Positions 15,046 to 27,477 of a stretch of DNA of 64,000 bases are shown in pieces. The notes below the pieces were generated by a model, which saw only the letters and a program-made list of their open reading frames with translations, did not search any database and had not been told where the DNA came from. How positions within the stretch are numbered: position 1 is the stretch's first letter; each line of letters opens with the position of its first letter. Location of the stretch: positions 1,165,274 through 1,229,273 of the forward strand of contig HG738136.1 in the NCBI GenBank assembly GCA_000499405.2, read 5' to 3'. A program made the position numbers and the translations under genes. This DNA is from Onchocerca volvulus. Lineage: Eukaryota; Nematoda; Chromadorea; Rhabditida; Onchocercidae.

Positions 15046-15245
15046 ATCATTGTCGAAAATGATAATTTGATTAGCATTTATGTCCATAAAATGGTTCCCT
15101 TTTTGATGAATGACATCGTTGTCCTGGTGAAAATTAAGAACCAATAGAATGTTTTGTCTCCGCCTTTCAACTTTTACCGTATCCTTTGGAAAATGGATGA
15201 TAATTGTCAACTGGCATGAGCAATCAAGATGATTATGGTTGCTAA

Positions 15246-18200
15246 ATGATGGATGAGTTGTGCGGTAGCAGTACTTTATTAACTAATAATTCTAATCATC
15301 ATCATCATCATCATTCTATTAGCTCACTGATACAACGAAATGGTCGGTGATACAACGAAATTATCTTTTATTTCGAAAATTTTTTATCGAATGCACTATT
15401 TGATTCCATTTTGATATGATTAGTAATGTTAATTGGTCAGTTATGGTCAGTGATGTCAAAATGATGTCAATATGAGACAATTGTCTGATAATATCTGATA
15501 ATGATCACGATATTTCCATACTAATTTGAAATCATAAGTATTTATGCGATCAAAAAACTTTATTGATAATAATTTTGAATTTTTTCCTATTAGATATGGA
15601 AATTTTAAGAAACAACATAAATATAGTGAAATTGGCATTCAGGTTAGAATATTTGAATGGTTAATTTTAGAAATACAACATGGAAATGTGAAAATTCCGG
15701 ATTTGATTGTATCTCCAATAGGATCAGGAACTCATCAACAAAATGCTGATGGTAATAAACGTCGTGATAGGTGGGTTAATTTTTTCTGATTTAATTTTAA
15801 AAAAAAGAAATCACATTTTCCAGCTATTTGATGAAATTTTATATATTTTTGAAAATTGTAGACATTTCGTACTTTTTACATTAACAATGAAATGAATTAA
15901 ATAGGAGTTTAATTTAAATTTTCAAATTAAAATTTAAGCTTTTGGACTTAAAGAATTTATTCATGCTTGTTTTCCATCAATTATCTCATCCGTATTTTCA
16001 ACATTAACAAGGAAGTGAATCCAAATTTGAAATCGAATTTTTAAATTAAAATTTAAATTTTTGGATCTAAGAAATTTATTTATATTTATTTTCCATTAAT
16101 AACTACATCTGTGCTTTGTGCATTAGCAAGGAAATGAATTCAAATTCAAGTTTAGGTCCAAAATTCTGAACAAAAACTTGAATTTATAGATCCACAGAAT
16201 TTATTCATTTCACTTTCCATCACTTTTTAAACTACAGTATATTGTCCGCTAATTTGTTGCCAAACTAATTTTTATCAATTTAGTGCAGTTTTTCTCCCTC
16301 ATTTTCTATCAGTAATTATCTCTCTTCTTTGAAATATTCATGGATTTATTTTTTTTTTGAAACTTTTTGTCTTCTGTTACTTGCAACATTTCGCATGCAA
16401 TATGCATGCATGCAAGTTTATCTTTTCTTTTTCAAAAAGAGTGTAATTATAATTCAATTATAATAAGCCTAAGTTAGCTGTAATCATTAAAATATATCCA
16501 AATTCCATCAAATCAAAAAATCAGTCAATAGTAGAATGTATTCTAATTCAAATTTTATCGAAAATTTACATAAAATGAAACCATTACGTTCACTACTCAT
16601 AACATTATACCGGCGAATTTTTTCGCAAATTAATGCATTTCAGGAAAGGAATGAAAAGGTTATAATTTATTGAATAATAGTATTTATAGATGTTGAAATA
16701 GTACTTTCCAAAAATGTTCGCATTAGTAACGATTTTAATGTTTTGTTTAGCGATTCAGGAAATGTTAGTTTCAGGGAATCAAAAAAACAAAGGCGTAACA
16801 GAACCACATTTACAACATTTCAACTTCATGAATTGGAGCAAGCTTTCGAAAGGTGCCATTATCCGGATGTGTATGCCAGAGAAGTATGTTATCAGGAGGA
16901 GCTTGAATGTTTCTATTTTCATTTTATTCAAGATTTGGAAAAATCGATAAAAATTTACGTTTGAATAATTGCTACACTTCTACTCAAGGAATTCATTATG
17001 ATTAATCTGAAACATTTTTATTCAATAATGAACAATAATATATCTTTCCTTGAATCATTTCAAACGGAAGTTAAGAATTTTAATTTCGTTGTCTCCTGAA
17101 ATGGCATTGTTGACTTCAAAATGTGCGACAAAACAATCAATAAACAGTCATTCAAATATGTTCATTTTTAGGCATTCTAATTAGTTCATATTTTATACGA
17201 AAATCATCTTTTCTTTTCAGTTACTGGCTCAGAAAGTGAAACTTCCTGAAGTTCGTGTCCAGGTTAATTATTTTATTGTTATTTCATATTTTCTTCTCTT
17301 TCCTTGCTTAGCAATTGATTCCAATTAAATTATATATATTTCAGTTTATCTCGAATCTTATTTCATTCAATTCTTCAAAAATCAATTATTAATAACTTTT
17401 TCAATATCTAAAGTTTTATACGAAATGGAAGCAAATGCAAAGTTTAAAAAATGCTTCAGAATTGCAAAATAATGTTGCTTGAAAATTCAAGTCAATTAAA
17501 TGTTGCATTTGTAATAATTCGAAAATCCAAAATTTTTAGCTTCGATAATCTTGGTAACCTGAAAAATTTTCATCTTCTATAGAAATATTTATCATAATTT
17601 TAAATTTTTTTGAATTCTAAACAAAATGATTAAAGTATTCGAATTAGAATTAATTTAGTTTTTATGAAAACTAGACTTTTACAATCTTTTAGACGACATG
17701 TATGACCTTTTAGAAGAAGGGTAATCTTCTTGTCTTGTTTCCACTCATTAATTAGCCGTCAAATAGTGATTGTGAGAGAGTACCAAATAATCTCAAATTT
17801 CATCCCTTCAAACTGTCAATTCCAATTGTTATTTCCTTCTTCAGACCGATCTCTTTGCTTCACCAAAAACAAAATGACATAATGACAAATCTCTTCAGAC
17901 TTTTTCCTCTCTTGTTAATTCCCATTAAGACCAATCGTTAATCTCCGAATTAACGATAAATTCCCAAAAATTATAGTCACGAAAAGGACATAAAAATGTC
18001 GACCAAAATGATAACTTTTTCGGATATAAGAATGATGGAAAAGATTTTTTTTTTTTTTTTTTTTTGAGGGATAGACATGTTTTCATTTAAAATTGTTTTC
18101 GCGCTTCTTGATTTTTAACATCCCTTGCTTGTAATAATCCATTTTTCGGAATTTTTCGACAGAAGTATTAATTTTTTCCTAATTAACAAATTAATTTAAA

Positions 18201-19451
18201 GTACCAATTTACCTGAGATTCAATTGTATAGCTGTTCAGTACAGTGTACTTTTCGGCACTCTTTAAAATAAATCAATAAATAAATAAAAGCTCATAATAA
18301 GTTGAAATCCATGAGCCAGATGTCAAATATTTTGATTTAATTGAGCAGCTGGTTAATTCAAACATTAATAGATTGATGGCGCATTAGGAGAATTAAAGAC
18401 TGGAATTTAGAATTAAATGGCTCACAGTAATTAGATTAGAAATTAATGAATTAAATAATGAAATGAATTTTCCCTGTTAACTGATTCGTATTTAATATGT
18501 TCGCTCGATCAAACAAATGTTTTTTTTTAAGGTATGGTTCCAAAATCGACGTGCCAAATGGCGTCGTCAGGATAAGGCGGAAAGTAGTGCAATTGCTGAG
18601 TTACCGCCTGTTCGACATAGTACGCCTGGAATACCGCCGTCATGGGCATGGATGACACATCCGGATGATTTTTCCGGTTTAATGCATCCATTTGTCCAAC
18701 AATCAAATGGTTTACCGGGACCAGATATGGTCTTTCCTTTCTTCAATTATTTGCTTTGTTTTACATTTTTGTTTGATTAATTCATCTTATTTCAAATGTT
18801 CAAACGTTTTTAGTGTGTCTACATACGTGTGTTACGTATGTTAGAAAGATGATTAGTTAACGCTTGAAATTATCATTTTTTGACTTGAAGCGAATTTAGA
18901 AACAAAATTTTCATATTTTAAATCTGTTATTCGCAAGATCTTCGAATCTCATTTCAGTTTTAGGTTGAATTTTGTTAGCATACTAAGTAAATTTAATTTT
19001 AAAACTTATGGAACATAAATTTTTCATCCGTGATTTATATCAAAAAAACTTTGAAGTTATATTCATGATAAAATATTTTCCTAGAATTAAATTTAACGTT
19101 TGTTCTTTTTTAACTTTACCTTTAAGTTGAGTATTTTTTTTCCTTCATACGTCTATTCGACATAATTTGATATGAAAAAAAGCGCTACAATCATTATTTC
19201 AGTTTATGAATGTAATTCATTTCACTTTTTTTTAGATCATGAAAGCACCTTCGTCTTTCTGTTTTGGATATCTACCAACGGCAACACCTACGGTAAACAC
19301 GTACGCAAGCGTTACAAGTTCAGCAATTGGTGGAATACCATCGTTTCCTGATGTTGATCTACAAAGTGGTGGAATTCACAGTGAGCAGAAGAATATTTAT
19401 ACTAATAATAACAATAATAACAATAATAATAATAATAATATGATTGTTTAA
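15246..19451 (+). CDS. ceh-8: Paired-like homeodomain transcription factor, Rx/Rax family
   Basis: Nuclear DNA-binding protein of the retinal-homeobox class, which acts in anterior neural and sensory specification. Exons 15246-15342, 15671-15770, 16751-16883, 17221-17262, 18532-18729 and 19236-19451 join in phase to give 261 residues. The first ATG is preceded directly by an in-frame TAA. The homeodomain (roughly residues 80-140) contains [19 protein letters not shown] and [15 protein letters not shown]. Gln at homeodomain position 50 and the RRQDK tail are Rx-like rather than Vsx- or Alx-like. The N-terminal region has six His, then HSISSLIQ, which resembles the eh1/octapeptide repressor motif of Rx proteins. 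The C-terminus ends in a run of about 12 Asn encoded by AAT/AAC, and I see no OAR domain. Introns inside the homeobox are 337 and 1,269 nt. The family is certain; orthology to ceh-8 is likely but rests on homeodomain resemblance alone. A minor doubt is the GTCTTT donor after 18729. Confidence 0.9.
15879..16235. repeat. Three diverged tandem units of about 120 bp in a homeobox intron
   Basis: Units begin at about 15879, 16001 and 16120. Each starts with an ACATTAACAA-GAAATGAAT-like block, followed by an AAATTTAAATTTTTGGA-like block and an AGAATTTATTCAT-TTTTCCATCA block. The spacing is 122 and 119 nt. The copies have drifted substantially, so the duplication is old. It lies wholly within the intron 15771-16750. 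Confidence 0.75.
19404..19440 (+). repeat. AAT/AAC trinucleotide repeat coding poly-Asn
   Basis: In-frame AAT/AAC run at the extreme 3' end of the homeobox coding sequence. It is likely to vary in length between individuals. Confidence 0.85.
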
Positions 19452-19467
19452 TATAAATGTGTAAATC

Positions 19468-19473
19468 AATAAA
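19468..19473 (+). terminator. Polyadenylation signal AATAAA, homeobox gene
   Basis: AATAAA starting 17 nt after the stop codon, implying a very short 3' UTR if used. Confidence 0.5.
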
Positions 19474-21805
19474 TAGTTTTTCATGAGGAGCAGGAAATTT
19501 TAAATCTCAAAATGAACCATAACTTGATCTATTTTCAATATCTTTTCGTAAAAAATACAAGAATTTGAAGCAAATATGCAAAAATGAAATGTAGCAACTG
19601 AAATATTAACCAACTTTTCATATATCAGCGTTTATTTTGTCTTGAAATTGATTTGAAAAGTTATGGAAATAATGCAAATCGAGTAAATGTTGTAAACTTA
19701 ACCATGATTTATCATCAATAAAAATTTTTTTGATATGTTTGTACGACGTGAATTATCAGGAAAACAAGAAAAGATAAATGAAATCAGATTAATTTGCAAA
19801 TTTGTCAGCTATTAATTATAATGATGGATATTTTTACTTTTAAAGGAAATTGATTAGCATCTTAACACTCATAATTAATTAAAAATTGTCTAGAAAAACT
19901 AATTAAAAATTAATTGTGAGTATTAAGATACTGATCAGTTTTCCTTAAAATTAAAAATACTCATCATTAAAATATATATATGTCAAATCATGTGCAATCA
20001 GGAAATCAAAAAGTGACTGTTATTAATTAACATCTGCTAATTAAAAATTTGACCCAAATTTTACTCGGGTATTGAACAAGAAATTCCTTGCGAAGTTTCC
20101 TATCGATTCTTTCTTGTTTATAGACTCAATTCAAGTTTGTTTTCAAATTTTAAATTTTCTAAATGAATAAAATGGTGAATGAGAGAAAAAAATTGAATGT
20201 AAACAAAAAAGCGATAGAACTCATATATATGAAAATTTCATTGTTCATTTTTAAGTTGATGGTATGCAGTTATATTATCAATTTTTCATAATTGATAATT
20301 TTTACAAATGGCACTGATAGCTGATCCTTCTTGATATATTTACCTTCATTTATTTTTAGCATATTTCCGGAAAAATAATCACTAAGTGTTTTCGTATTTT
20401 CTTATCAGTCATCTTTTGCACTTCCCATGATATATCATCTTATGATTGTTTTGATGTCCTTTTAGTATTTTGGTCATAATTCAAAAATTTGACTTTTTTT
20501 TTGAAATTTGAGTAACATTTTGACTTTTTTTTGCAAATATTTCAAAAGAAAATTTATGCCGAAAATTTCTCCTAATATAATTTTTCATAAAAATGGAAAC
20601 AAAGATGAAAAAAAAAATGAATACTTCTCATCCGATTTGAAAGAAAAATGTAAGAAAAAAAAGTCTAAATTGCATGAAAAATGAAAAAAGCATTGTGATT
20701 TTTATTTAGCAACTGTCATTAAAATTTTAAAATTTTTACGATTTCATGAATTTATTCAACTTCACCCATCGTATTAGATATTATATTTACTAAAATTATT
20801 TTATGTTTCAAATTTTCGTGATCTATTTTGAAACAGAAAGATCAATCCTTTCATAAATTATTTCTACCTATACTTCGTTCATATGAATTCATTATTAAAT
20901 AATTTCTACCTATCTTGATAATTTCAGTTCCAAAAAATTATGGTATCTAAAACTTCGAGTAAAAAACTTGGAATACTAACTTTCCTCAAGAGAAATGATC
21001 GTATAAGAATAAATGCGAAAGAATTATATCTATCAAGAAACTTTACTCGAAAATATTTGGATCGTTTTTTTGCGAATACATATTGTTAAGTATTTTTAAC
21101 TAATCAATTCAGAATTTTTTAACTTGTTTTTTACAATAATTACAACCAAATAATACTTATCAGTTTGTTCAAGATAAGAAATATATAAATTTTATGAGCA
21201 AAAGATTTTTAAAATAAATAGAGAAGTAGTGAAAAAGAGAAAGACTGTTGAAGAAAATTAAATGAGTAGTCGCAAAATAATGTTTGGTCTTTTTCTTTTT
21301 TTTCCACTTTTTTATTCCATTTTTATAATGCAATATTTTAAAAAAACCTATATTTAAAGTCATTCTTTCCAGTCAATTGCGAATATCTGTCTCGACTAAT
21401 CATGCTCTTCTCAGTCATATCTTTGAAGATAATATCTACCGTATTCCGTTCATTAAATTACTGTATGTCGGGAAAGTCAAACAAAATTGTCAAAAAAAGA
21501 GTCTGTGCTGCATGCTGCATGCAGTCGTTAATGCATACTAGACTTGACTTCGCGCGAATTAGCACATTATCGTGATGGAAATTGCAAAACTGAAATATCA
21601 ATCATTTGTTGTTCTTTATGAAAAAATAGAAAATAATAATCGAACTAATTTAGAGTTATTTCCGAACATTGCTATAAATTGGATTTTTTTTTCTTTTCGA
21701 TAGTATTTGATGAACTTTTCAAATCATCATTATTTGTGTGACCTTTCACCTGCTTAAATATGTGCAGGTTTGTTTATACTAATGAAAATTCAAATTACAG
21801 ACCGA
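19474..21805. other. Intergenic region downstream of the homeobox gene
   Basis: AT-rich. It contains the foldback at 19819-19969 and a 49-codon ATG-initiated frame near 20943-21089 behind a TTTCAG acceptor-like site, of unknown meaning. A TGCATGC-rich palindromic patch lies near 21508-21534. No other gene is recognised. Confidence 0.5.
19819..19969. repeat. Imperfect 150-nt foldback (inverted repeat)
   Basis: The left half (from TAATGATGG at 19819) and right half (to CATCATTA at 19969) are reverse complements over about 65-70 nt each, around a centre near 19894. Many of the mismatches in the best-matching 39-nt stretch (TTGATTAGCATCTTAA-type) are transitions. It looks like a small MITE or a hairpin-forming transcript. 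Confidence 0.75.
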
Positions 21806-24120
21806 ATGCAATCTCATCTTTTATTTATCATTTACATCCTGCAATGCTTTTCATTAAATTTAGCAATTCCGTTTGGACGAATAACTAGTCGAGCAATGGC
21901 ACCTTTAACAGCATTCATCCATAATGGTAAATTTTATTTCTTGTTTTATTTCCCATTAAATGACTCGAATATTTACTTATTTAATTCATCATTATTTCAT
22001 GTTTTATTTAAACAAAATTTTTGTTCGAATTTATAGAGGAAAAAGCGAAAATTTTATAATTTTATTATCAATAATGGTTAAAATATGCTTCTAGCCCAAA
22101 CAAATTAAATCTAAAAATAGCTATATAAATAAAAATATAAATGTTTGTTGTCACTTTTGACACAATGTTGCAAATTCGTCACCGATTGCTTTGAAATTTT
22201 GATATAACGCTGTACTCGAATATGCGCATGTTTTTATATAGATAAATCTTTTTTCTTTTTTTTTTTTACCTGTAACACGTGTGACAGTTACCTGTTATAC
22301 TTGTGACAGGAAAAGCCTCGAATATAAATAGCGCTACGATAATTACTGTAAACAAGAAGTGCGAAAGTTCAAGTGGCACAATATAGTTTCAAAAAGATGA
22401 CAAACATTTTACCGCCAAAATGCTGCAATTCACGTAAACAGAATGAGGCTTGCCAATGAAGAGGCGGCAAATGGAGATTATCTGATGGGGAGGAGCCCCG
22501 GAAGGATTTAAAAGAACAGGATGAAAAGCTCGAGCTAGAGTTCAATTTCAAGTTCGGAGTTGATACACCGACACAGCAATAACAACAATTCGGAGTTCTG
22601 TGGCAACGCGTGGCTGGGTTCAGCTAGTAATTAATAAAAATTAGTAAATTTAAAAATTCAATTTTACTACGAAGCAAAAGGTATGTTCGAAATCATGGCT
22701 TTGCTTACAATCAAAAGGATGAGTATTGCGTGGGATCTCTTATCTCTGGACAGATTGTTGTCATTGCATCTCACTGTATTAGTGACTAATCTAAGTGTGT
22801 TCCATCTTGTTAATCAACCAATTTGGCTGCTTATTAATTACCGAAAAACTATAATTCATCAATATTATCTGAATTATTGAAAAATTAATATGCAGCAAAA
22901 ACTAAATCACTAATTTTTTGTTGAATTAACAAATAAAATTTAATAAATTTCACTCTATCCTTCGATTTTTAGTTTTCCACAGCTTAAGAAAAATTTTAAA
23001 TATCAAAGATAAGAGAGTAATAATTTTTTTTCAATAGTTCTATATTTATAGTCAATTTTTTGGAGAAAAAAAGACTATTATTTTTTCGAATTGTTAAAAA
23101 ATACTACATATTCCAACAGTCGGTTCGTTATTAAATTTGAAAAATTCTTGATACTAAACAAATTTGATCAAATCCCATCTTTTATCGAAAATATAATTTT
23201 ACCAGTAATTTATGCGAAATTTAAATTCCAGAAGAATTGTATGAATATTTGAAATACGAAAAACATTCACAAGAAATGTTTGAGAAGTTTAAATTATGCT
23301 TGAAATATCAAAATATTGAATAATAGAAATTAACTGATTATAGTCAAATGAGGACGTGACTTTAATTATTTCTTACTCAACCAATAAAAATATGTGAGCG
23401 GAATGATCCACAACATGGTCTTATCAGAATTGTAAAATTATCGATCAATAACATATTTTATCACTGGACAGATAACAACATCAAATCAACCGAATGTACA
23501 ATTTTTGGCTATGAAAAGCATGAAAGTTTGCTCTTATCACGTCATATAAATTACATTTCACGTATTTCGTATTAAATGTCACGTTTTCAAATATTTGTCC
23601 CTCCTATCCTCATTCTATTATTTCATTTTCATTTATTATCGAAATAAATTTAGAATATAGCAAAATTGATACTCATTTGTGTAATATGCAACTTAACTTG
23701 ACTACTACTTCAATTGCATTGATTATTAATCTTACTAATATTCAAAAAATTTCTGCGGTAAATCATTTCAAATTTGCATTTGACAATTTTTAAATAATAC
23801 AGCTTTTTTTTTTTTTGCTTTATTCATTTCCCCAAGAAATTTAATGTGAAACAACGCTAATTTGTGGCAAAACTTATGCAAAAAAAGAGTATTTTTTTAA
23901 AAAGTTGAATTTAATAATATTTAGAATAAAATATGCATAGGATGATAGTGGTGGACCAATAATATGCAGTTGGAAACATATCATACTAATTGATAAATAA
24001 TCAATTACCTCATCAGAAACTTCAAAAATACCATAACTATGTCGATTCCATACATCTGATGGAAAGATAAGTATGTTTGTCAACTGTCCACAACTTTCCA
24101 ATTTATTTATTCGAATCCTA
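21806..24120 (+). pseudogene. Trypsin-like (S1) serine protease locus, probably decayed
   Basis: Ordered pieces of a secreted trypsin-fold protein lie on the + strand. The ATG at 21806 stands 5 nt after a TTACAG acceptor (possible trans-splice site) and opens an exon (21806-21926) with a signal peptide, then FGRITSRAMAPLTAFIHN, matching the activation-site start of the fold. At 22682-22786, EYCVGSLISG...VIASHCI corresponds to the Cys42-Cys58 block with His57. At about 23398-23561, GLIRIVKLS and TECTIFGYE match the Asp102 and Cys136 blocks, but the Asp is not at its usual place. Exon 23654-23757 joins in phase to 23941, where DDSGGPIICSW is the Ser195 motif (first Gly replaced by Asp). The Ser195 exon then runs into in-frame TAA codons at 23998 and 24034 before a C-terminal-like KISMFVNCPQLSN. 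The signal exon (phase 1) and His exon have no phase-compatible junction. A broken gene is likely; an unusual exon structure is the alternative. Confidence 0.55.
22145..22627 (+). mobile_element. Helitron-like element, 3' end (non-autonomous or truncated)
   Basis: A block richer in G+C than its surroundings ends with GCGTGGCTGGGTTCAGCTAG followed by T, fitting the CTRR|T 3' terminus and GGCNGGGT-like subterminal sequence of animal Helitrons. Further upstream, CCGATTGCTTTGAAATTTTG and CATGTTTTTATATAGA resemble conserved stretches I associate with Helitron 3' regions. Short frames inside (22420-22510, 22470-22590) are broken and not assigned. The 5' end is not resolved. It lies between the signal-peptide exon and the His57 exon of the protease locus. 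Confidence 0.45.
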
Positions 24121-25813
24121 AAGAAGTTACACTTGTTTCATCTCTATAACGAAATCATTTGTATTTGCAGGAATTCTGTCTTTTCTAATCTATCCTTTAC
24201 ATAAAATTCCAAAATTAATAATTTATAGTATGCCGTAATAATTGGTGCTAAATTTTAAGATGTTCGCCGAAGTGTTTTACACATTTTACGATTTCTTAAT
24301 GTTCATGGACAGATTTGTAATTTGCTCAACGATTGTTGGAAATGTTTCAATGAAATTCATCGGAAATTGTCTTCGATACTAAAACTGCAAAATTGCCATC
24401 TTTTTTGCATATATTGCAATCATTTAATTGCTTGCTGGAGTGTTGTATGATATATGCATAATTCGTATTTTATGAATTTTAATAAAAATTACTGGAATAG
24501 AAAGATTTTAATGAAAATTACCGGAAGAGAAAGGTCTTCCGAATCGAAATTCGGAAAGACAAGATAAGATGATTTGATAATATAAGATGATTTGATAATA
24601 TCGACGATTACAAAGCCGGAAAACTACTTAAACGATTCTAGTGCTGCAATTCCAAAAGATTTCGAAACTAACTATATTTTAGGTCACTAACAAGTTACAG
24701 ACTGGCAGAATTTATCCAGAATCAAAAAATTTGAGAATTAATTTCTATGGCTCATTAAATATTATGAAATAATCTACTAGAACTTCTAGTAGTTGAAAAT
24801 AAAACTTGACAATTTTATGGCGGAATAGCAAATTATTTGCACACATTAACAGCTAGAAATATGAGAACAAAAATTCGAAAACTGTTTCAGGAACGAACAC
24901 GCTGTACCAAACAAATATTTAAATAATATGTCCTCATTGTCGCAATTCCCTACAACAATTCATACATCCGAGATAAGATAGTAGTAATTTGCGTATTTTA
25001 AAAAATATTTTGAATGTGAGTTTTTAACCTTGAAAACACATATACACGTATATTCTGAGCAATAAAAACTAAAGCAGTAGAACTAAAATATTTCTGCCAT
25101 AAAACTTTTTTTTTTTTTTTTTTTTGTATTTCTGCCACATAACTTCTCAATTTTTTAACTTTCGTTTTAACGGATTCTTCAGATAGAACGATTTATGATT
25201 CTTTACAGAACAAATTTAGTAATTTTACTAGGAATTAAGTGCTCATTGAAATTATCTAAGCTTACATCATGCAATCGACTCCTCTATATATATAATACGT
25301 AAGTAGTATTTGCCAAATTGAATGACCAAAAAGGAAAAAAAAATTTGTTTTGTTGCGAGGAAATAAACTGTGTTATGATGATTATTGTTTACGAGCTGAC
25401 AAACTAAGAAAGTAATAAATTACTTTAATCTTCAAATTATATGTTTTAAAAATATCAATATTGAATGTAAAAGAAAAACAGTGAGAAATAACATTTATCA
25501 TGTGGTGTTCCATCACTGGAAAACACTGTAGATTTATTTATTCAAAACGATTTTGAAGAGCGGAATGCAAATTCTGCGAAAATTTGATTAATTAAATTAT
25601 TATACATAATTCTTTTCAATTAAAACATTCTCAGCCATTTAATAACTTTTTAATTATGCTCAATTATTAATTTTATAAAAGACTTTCAAATTCATTTGGT
25701 TTTAGATAAAATTATCCTAACATTTGATAAAACCCTAAAGATATATCAACAAAATGGATTGATAGTTAATTAGTAGCAATTTTAAAGTGGACTATTGACT
25801 GAAGCTGAGATAT
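24121..25813. other. Intergenic region between the protease locus and GCSH
   Basis: AT-rich with short near-duplicate phrases around 24480-24600 and a poly-T tract near 25108-25125. No gene is recognised. Confidence 0.5.
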
Positions 25814-27477
25814 CTAATGGGCAGCTTCTTGTTCTTCAATTTTCTTGAATGCTTCGTAAGCTGTTTCACTCATCAATTCTTTCAATTCATTTGCATCCTT
25901 CACTTTCAACTTGTACAACCAGCCTGGAATTATATTACGATTTCTTAAAGTTTCATCATATTGATGCAATGATTAAAAGCTTATTTTTTGACAAGGAATC
26001 ATGCAGTATTTATTCTCATATCTTCAACCAGCATTCTGAGTGCCAGAAAAAAAAAAAATTTGAAACATGATCAGTAACTAACCCAGAATAAAAATAGATT
26101 AAATAATCCAATAAGTTTCTTTTTAAAATTATATTTGTGTCACTATATGGTTCCTTGCAAAATAAATCTTTCTTACAGTAACAAACTGTGAAGTGATTCC
26201 CTTATCTCCAATCTTAGTATTAAAATACTGTACAAGAAAAAAAAAATGTACAAGAAGAAATATATCTACTCCCCTACTATCTCATCATTTTCTTGTTAAT
26301 CTGAAAACGGAATTATTTTCAAACTTGATTAAAAGTCATTAAATCATAGTTGCTGATTAACGAATGACCGAAATTTTCTAAGTAATGAATGAAAGAAAAT
26401 TTCTTCACTAACTATATTTGGGAAATTAAAACATACCTTTGTCAAAGGCAGACTTATTAATCAAAGATGGACTGCTTTCAACTTCGATATTTTTTTCCGT
26501 AACTGTCCCAGAAATGGGTGAATAGATATCTGATGCTGCTTTTACACTTTCCAATGCTCCAACTGAATCACCTGCATGCAGTTCTTTCCCAACTTCAGGC
26601 AGTTCTGCATAAACAATATCACCAAGTGCTGCCTGAAAACATTTTCCTATATTTTAACAAAAATATATTTTTTAATTATTCACCTAAATTTAAATGTAAA
26701 TTTTTTGAATAACGCAACTATCGGAATCATCACCAACCGAATTACGAATATATGATGAAAAGAAAAACTGAATATCCTAAAATATCCTAAAGTGATTCTA
26801 AAAAAATCCTGAATTTCTAACTGTCTAAAACACTACTCTGAAAGATTCCGCTCAAATCAAAGTGTTATATAAAATCAATTCTACAACCAATTTACCAAAT
26901 CTAGCTATCAGAAGTACTAAACCTGCGCAAAATCACTGATTCCAACAACTGCTGTATTACCTTCGATAATGACCCATTCATGCTTCTTTGTATAATATCG
27001 ATCTGCAAATATTCTTTTGAAAACAATTTATTTATTTATGACCCCATTTTATACAGTTCTATTTAAGAGTGCTCATATTTTTAATATAAAATGTAATTTG
27101 TTATCTAATCTTACCTAAATATTTCATAATGAAAGAATGATTAGGTAAAATGAAAATACAAATAAGACATATTTGTTCGTCTTTTAAAGCAAAACGGACA
27201 CTATTACGCACGTTTTAAGAGAATGCAAGCTTTAAACAAATTGTTGATAACTTAATTAGTTAATGGATTAAACTGTATGATAAGTTCTAACTTTAATCAC
27301 AATATTATTGATGAGTTCTAAATAAATAACCGATATAATTTTAAAAATGATCCATAACATACCAGAATATAAGCATTGCGATGTAGCAATAGTTCGGTGG
27401 ATAGGAATGAACAACGATTCTGATGTGACAATAAATGGATAAAACCTTTGAATTGCACGTGTCCAATATGTTATCAT
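25814..27477 (-). CDS. gcsh: Glycine cleavage system H protein, mitochondrial
   Basis: Lipoyl carrier protein of the mitochondrial glycine cleavage complex; it shuttles the aminomethyl group between the P, T and L proteins. Four exons (in - strand order 27477-27363, 27002-26923, 26632-26437, 25923-25814) join in phase and give 166 residues, the usual size. Residues 1-39 are rich in Arg, Ser and Thr with no acidic clustering, consistent with a mitochondrial targeting peptide. The mature start resembles [26 protein letters not shown] follows, then the lipoylation site with its Lys in [15 protein letters not shown], and the helical tail [16 protein letters not shown]. The ATG at 27477 is chosen because it lies just behind TTTGACAG, a likely trans-splice acceptor. 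Its neighbour on the + strand, ALG10, is divergent, about 1.7 kb away. Confidence 0.95.

Larger units (their letters stand above)
12362..15245. other. Intergenic region between carboxypeptidase and homeobox genes
   Basis: Mostly AT-rich with no recognised gene. Two + strand frames, 13208-13396 and 13535-13665, have mixed amino-acid composition. The second ends at a CAG|GTAGCA donor-like site but matches no family I know. A CT-rich microsatellite lies at 15002-15045, about 200 bp upstream of the homeobox start codon. Confidence 0.5.

Noticed and set aside
24030..24119. - strand exon-like frame with CTTTAG acceptor and GAG|GTAATT donor
   Set aside because: It overlaps the opposite strand of the Ser195/C-terminal part of the trypsin-like locus, which has ordered family motifs. 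The - strand frame matches no family I know.
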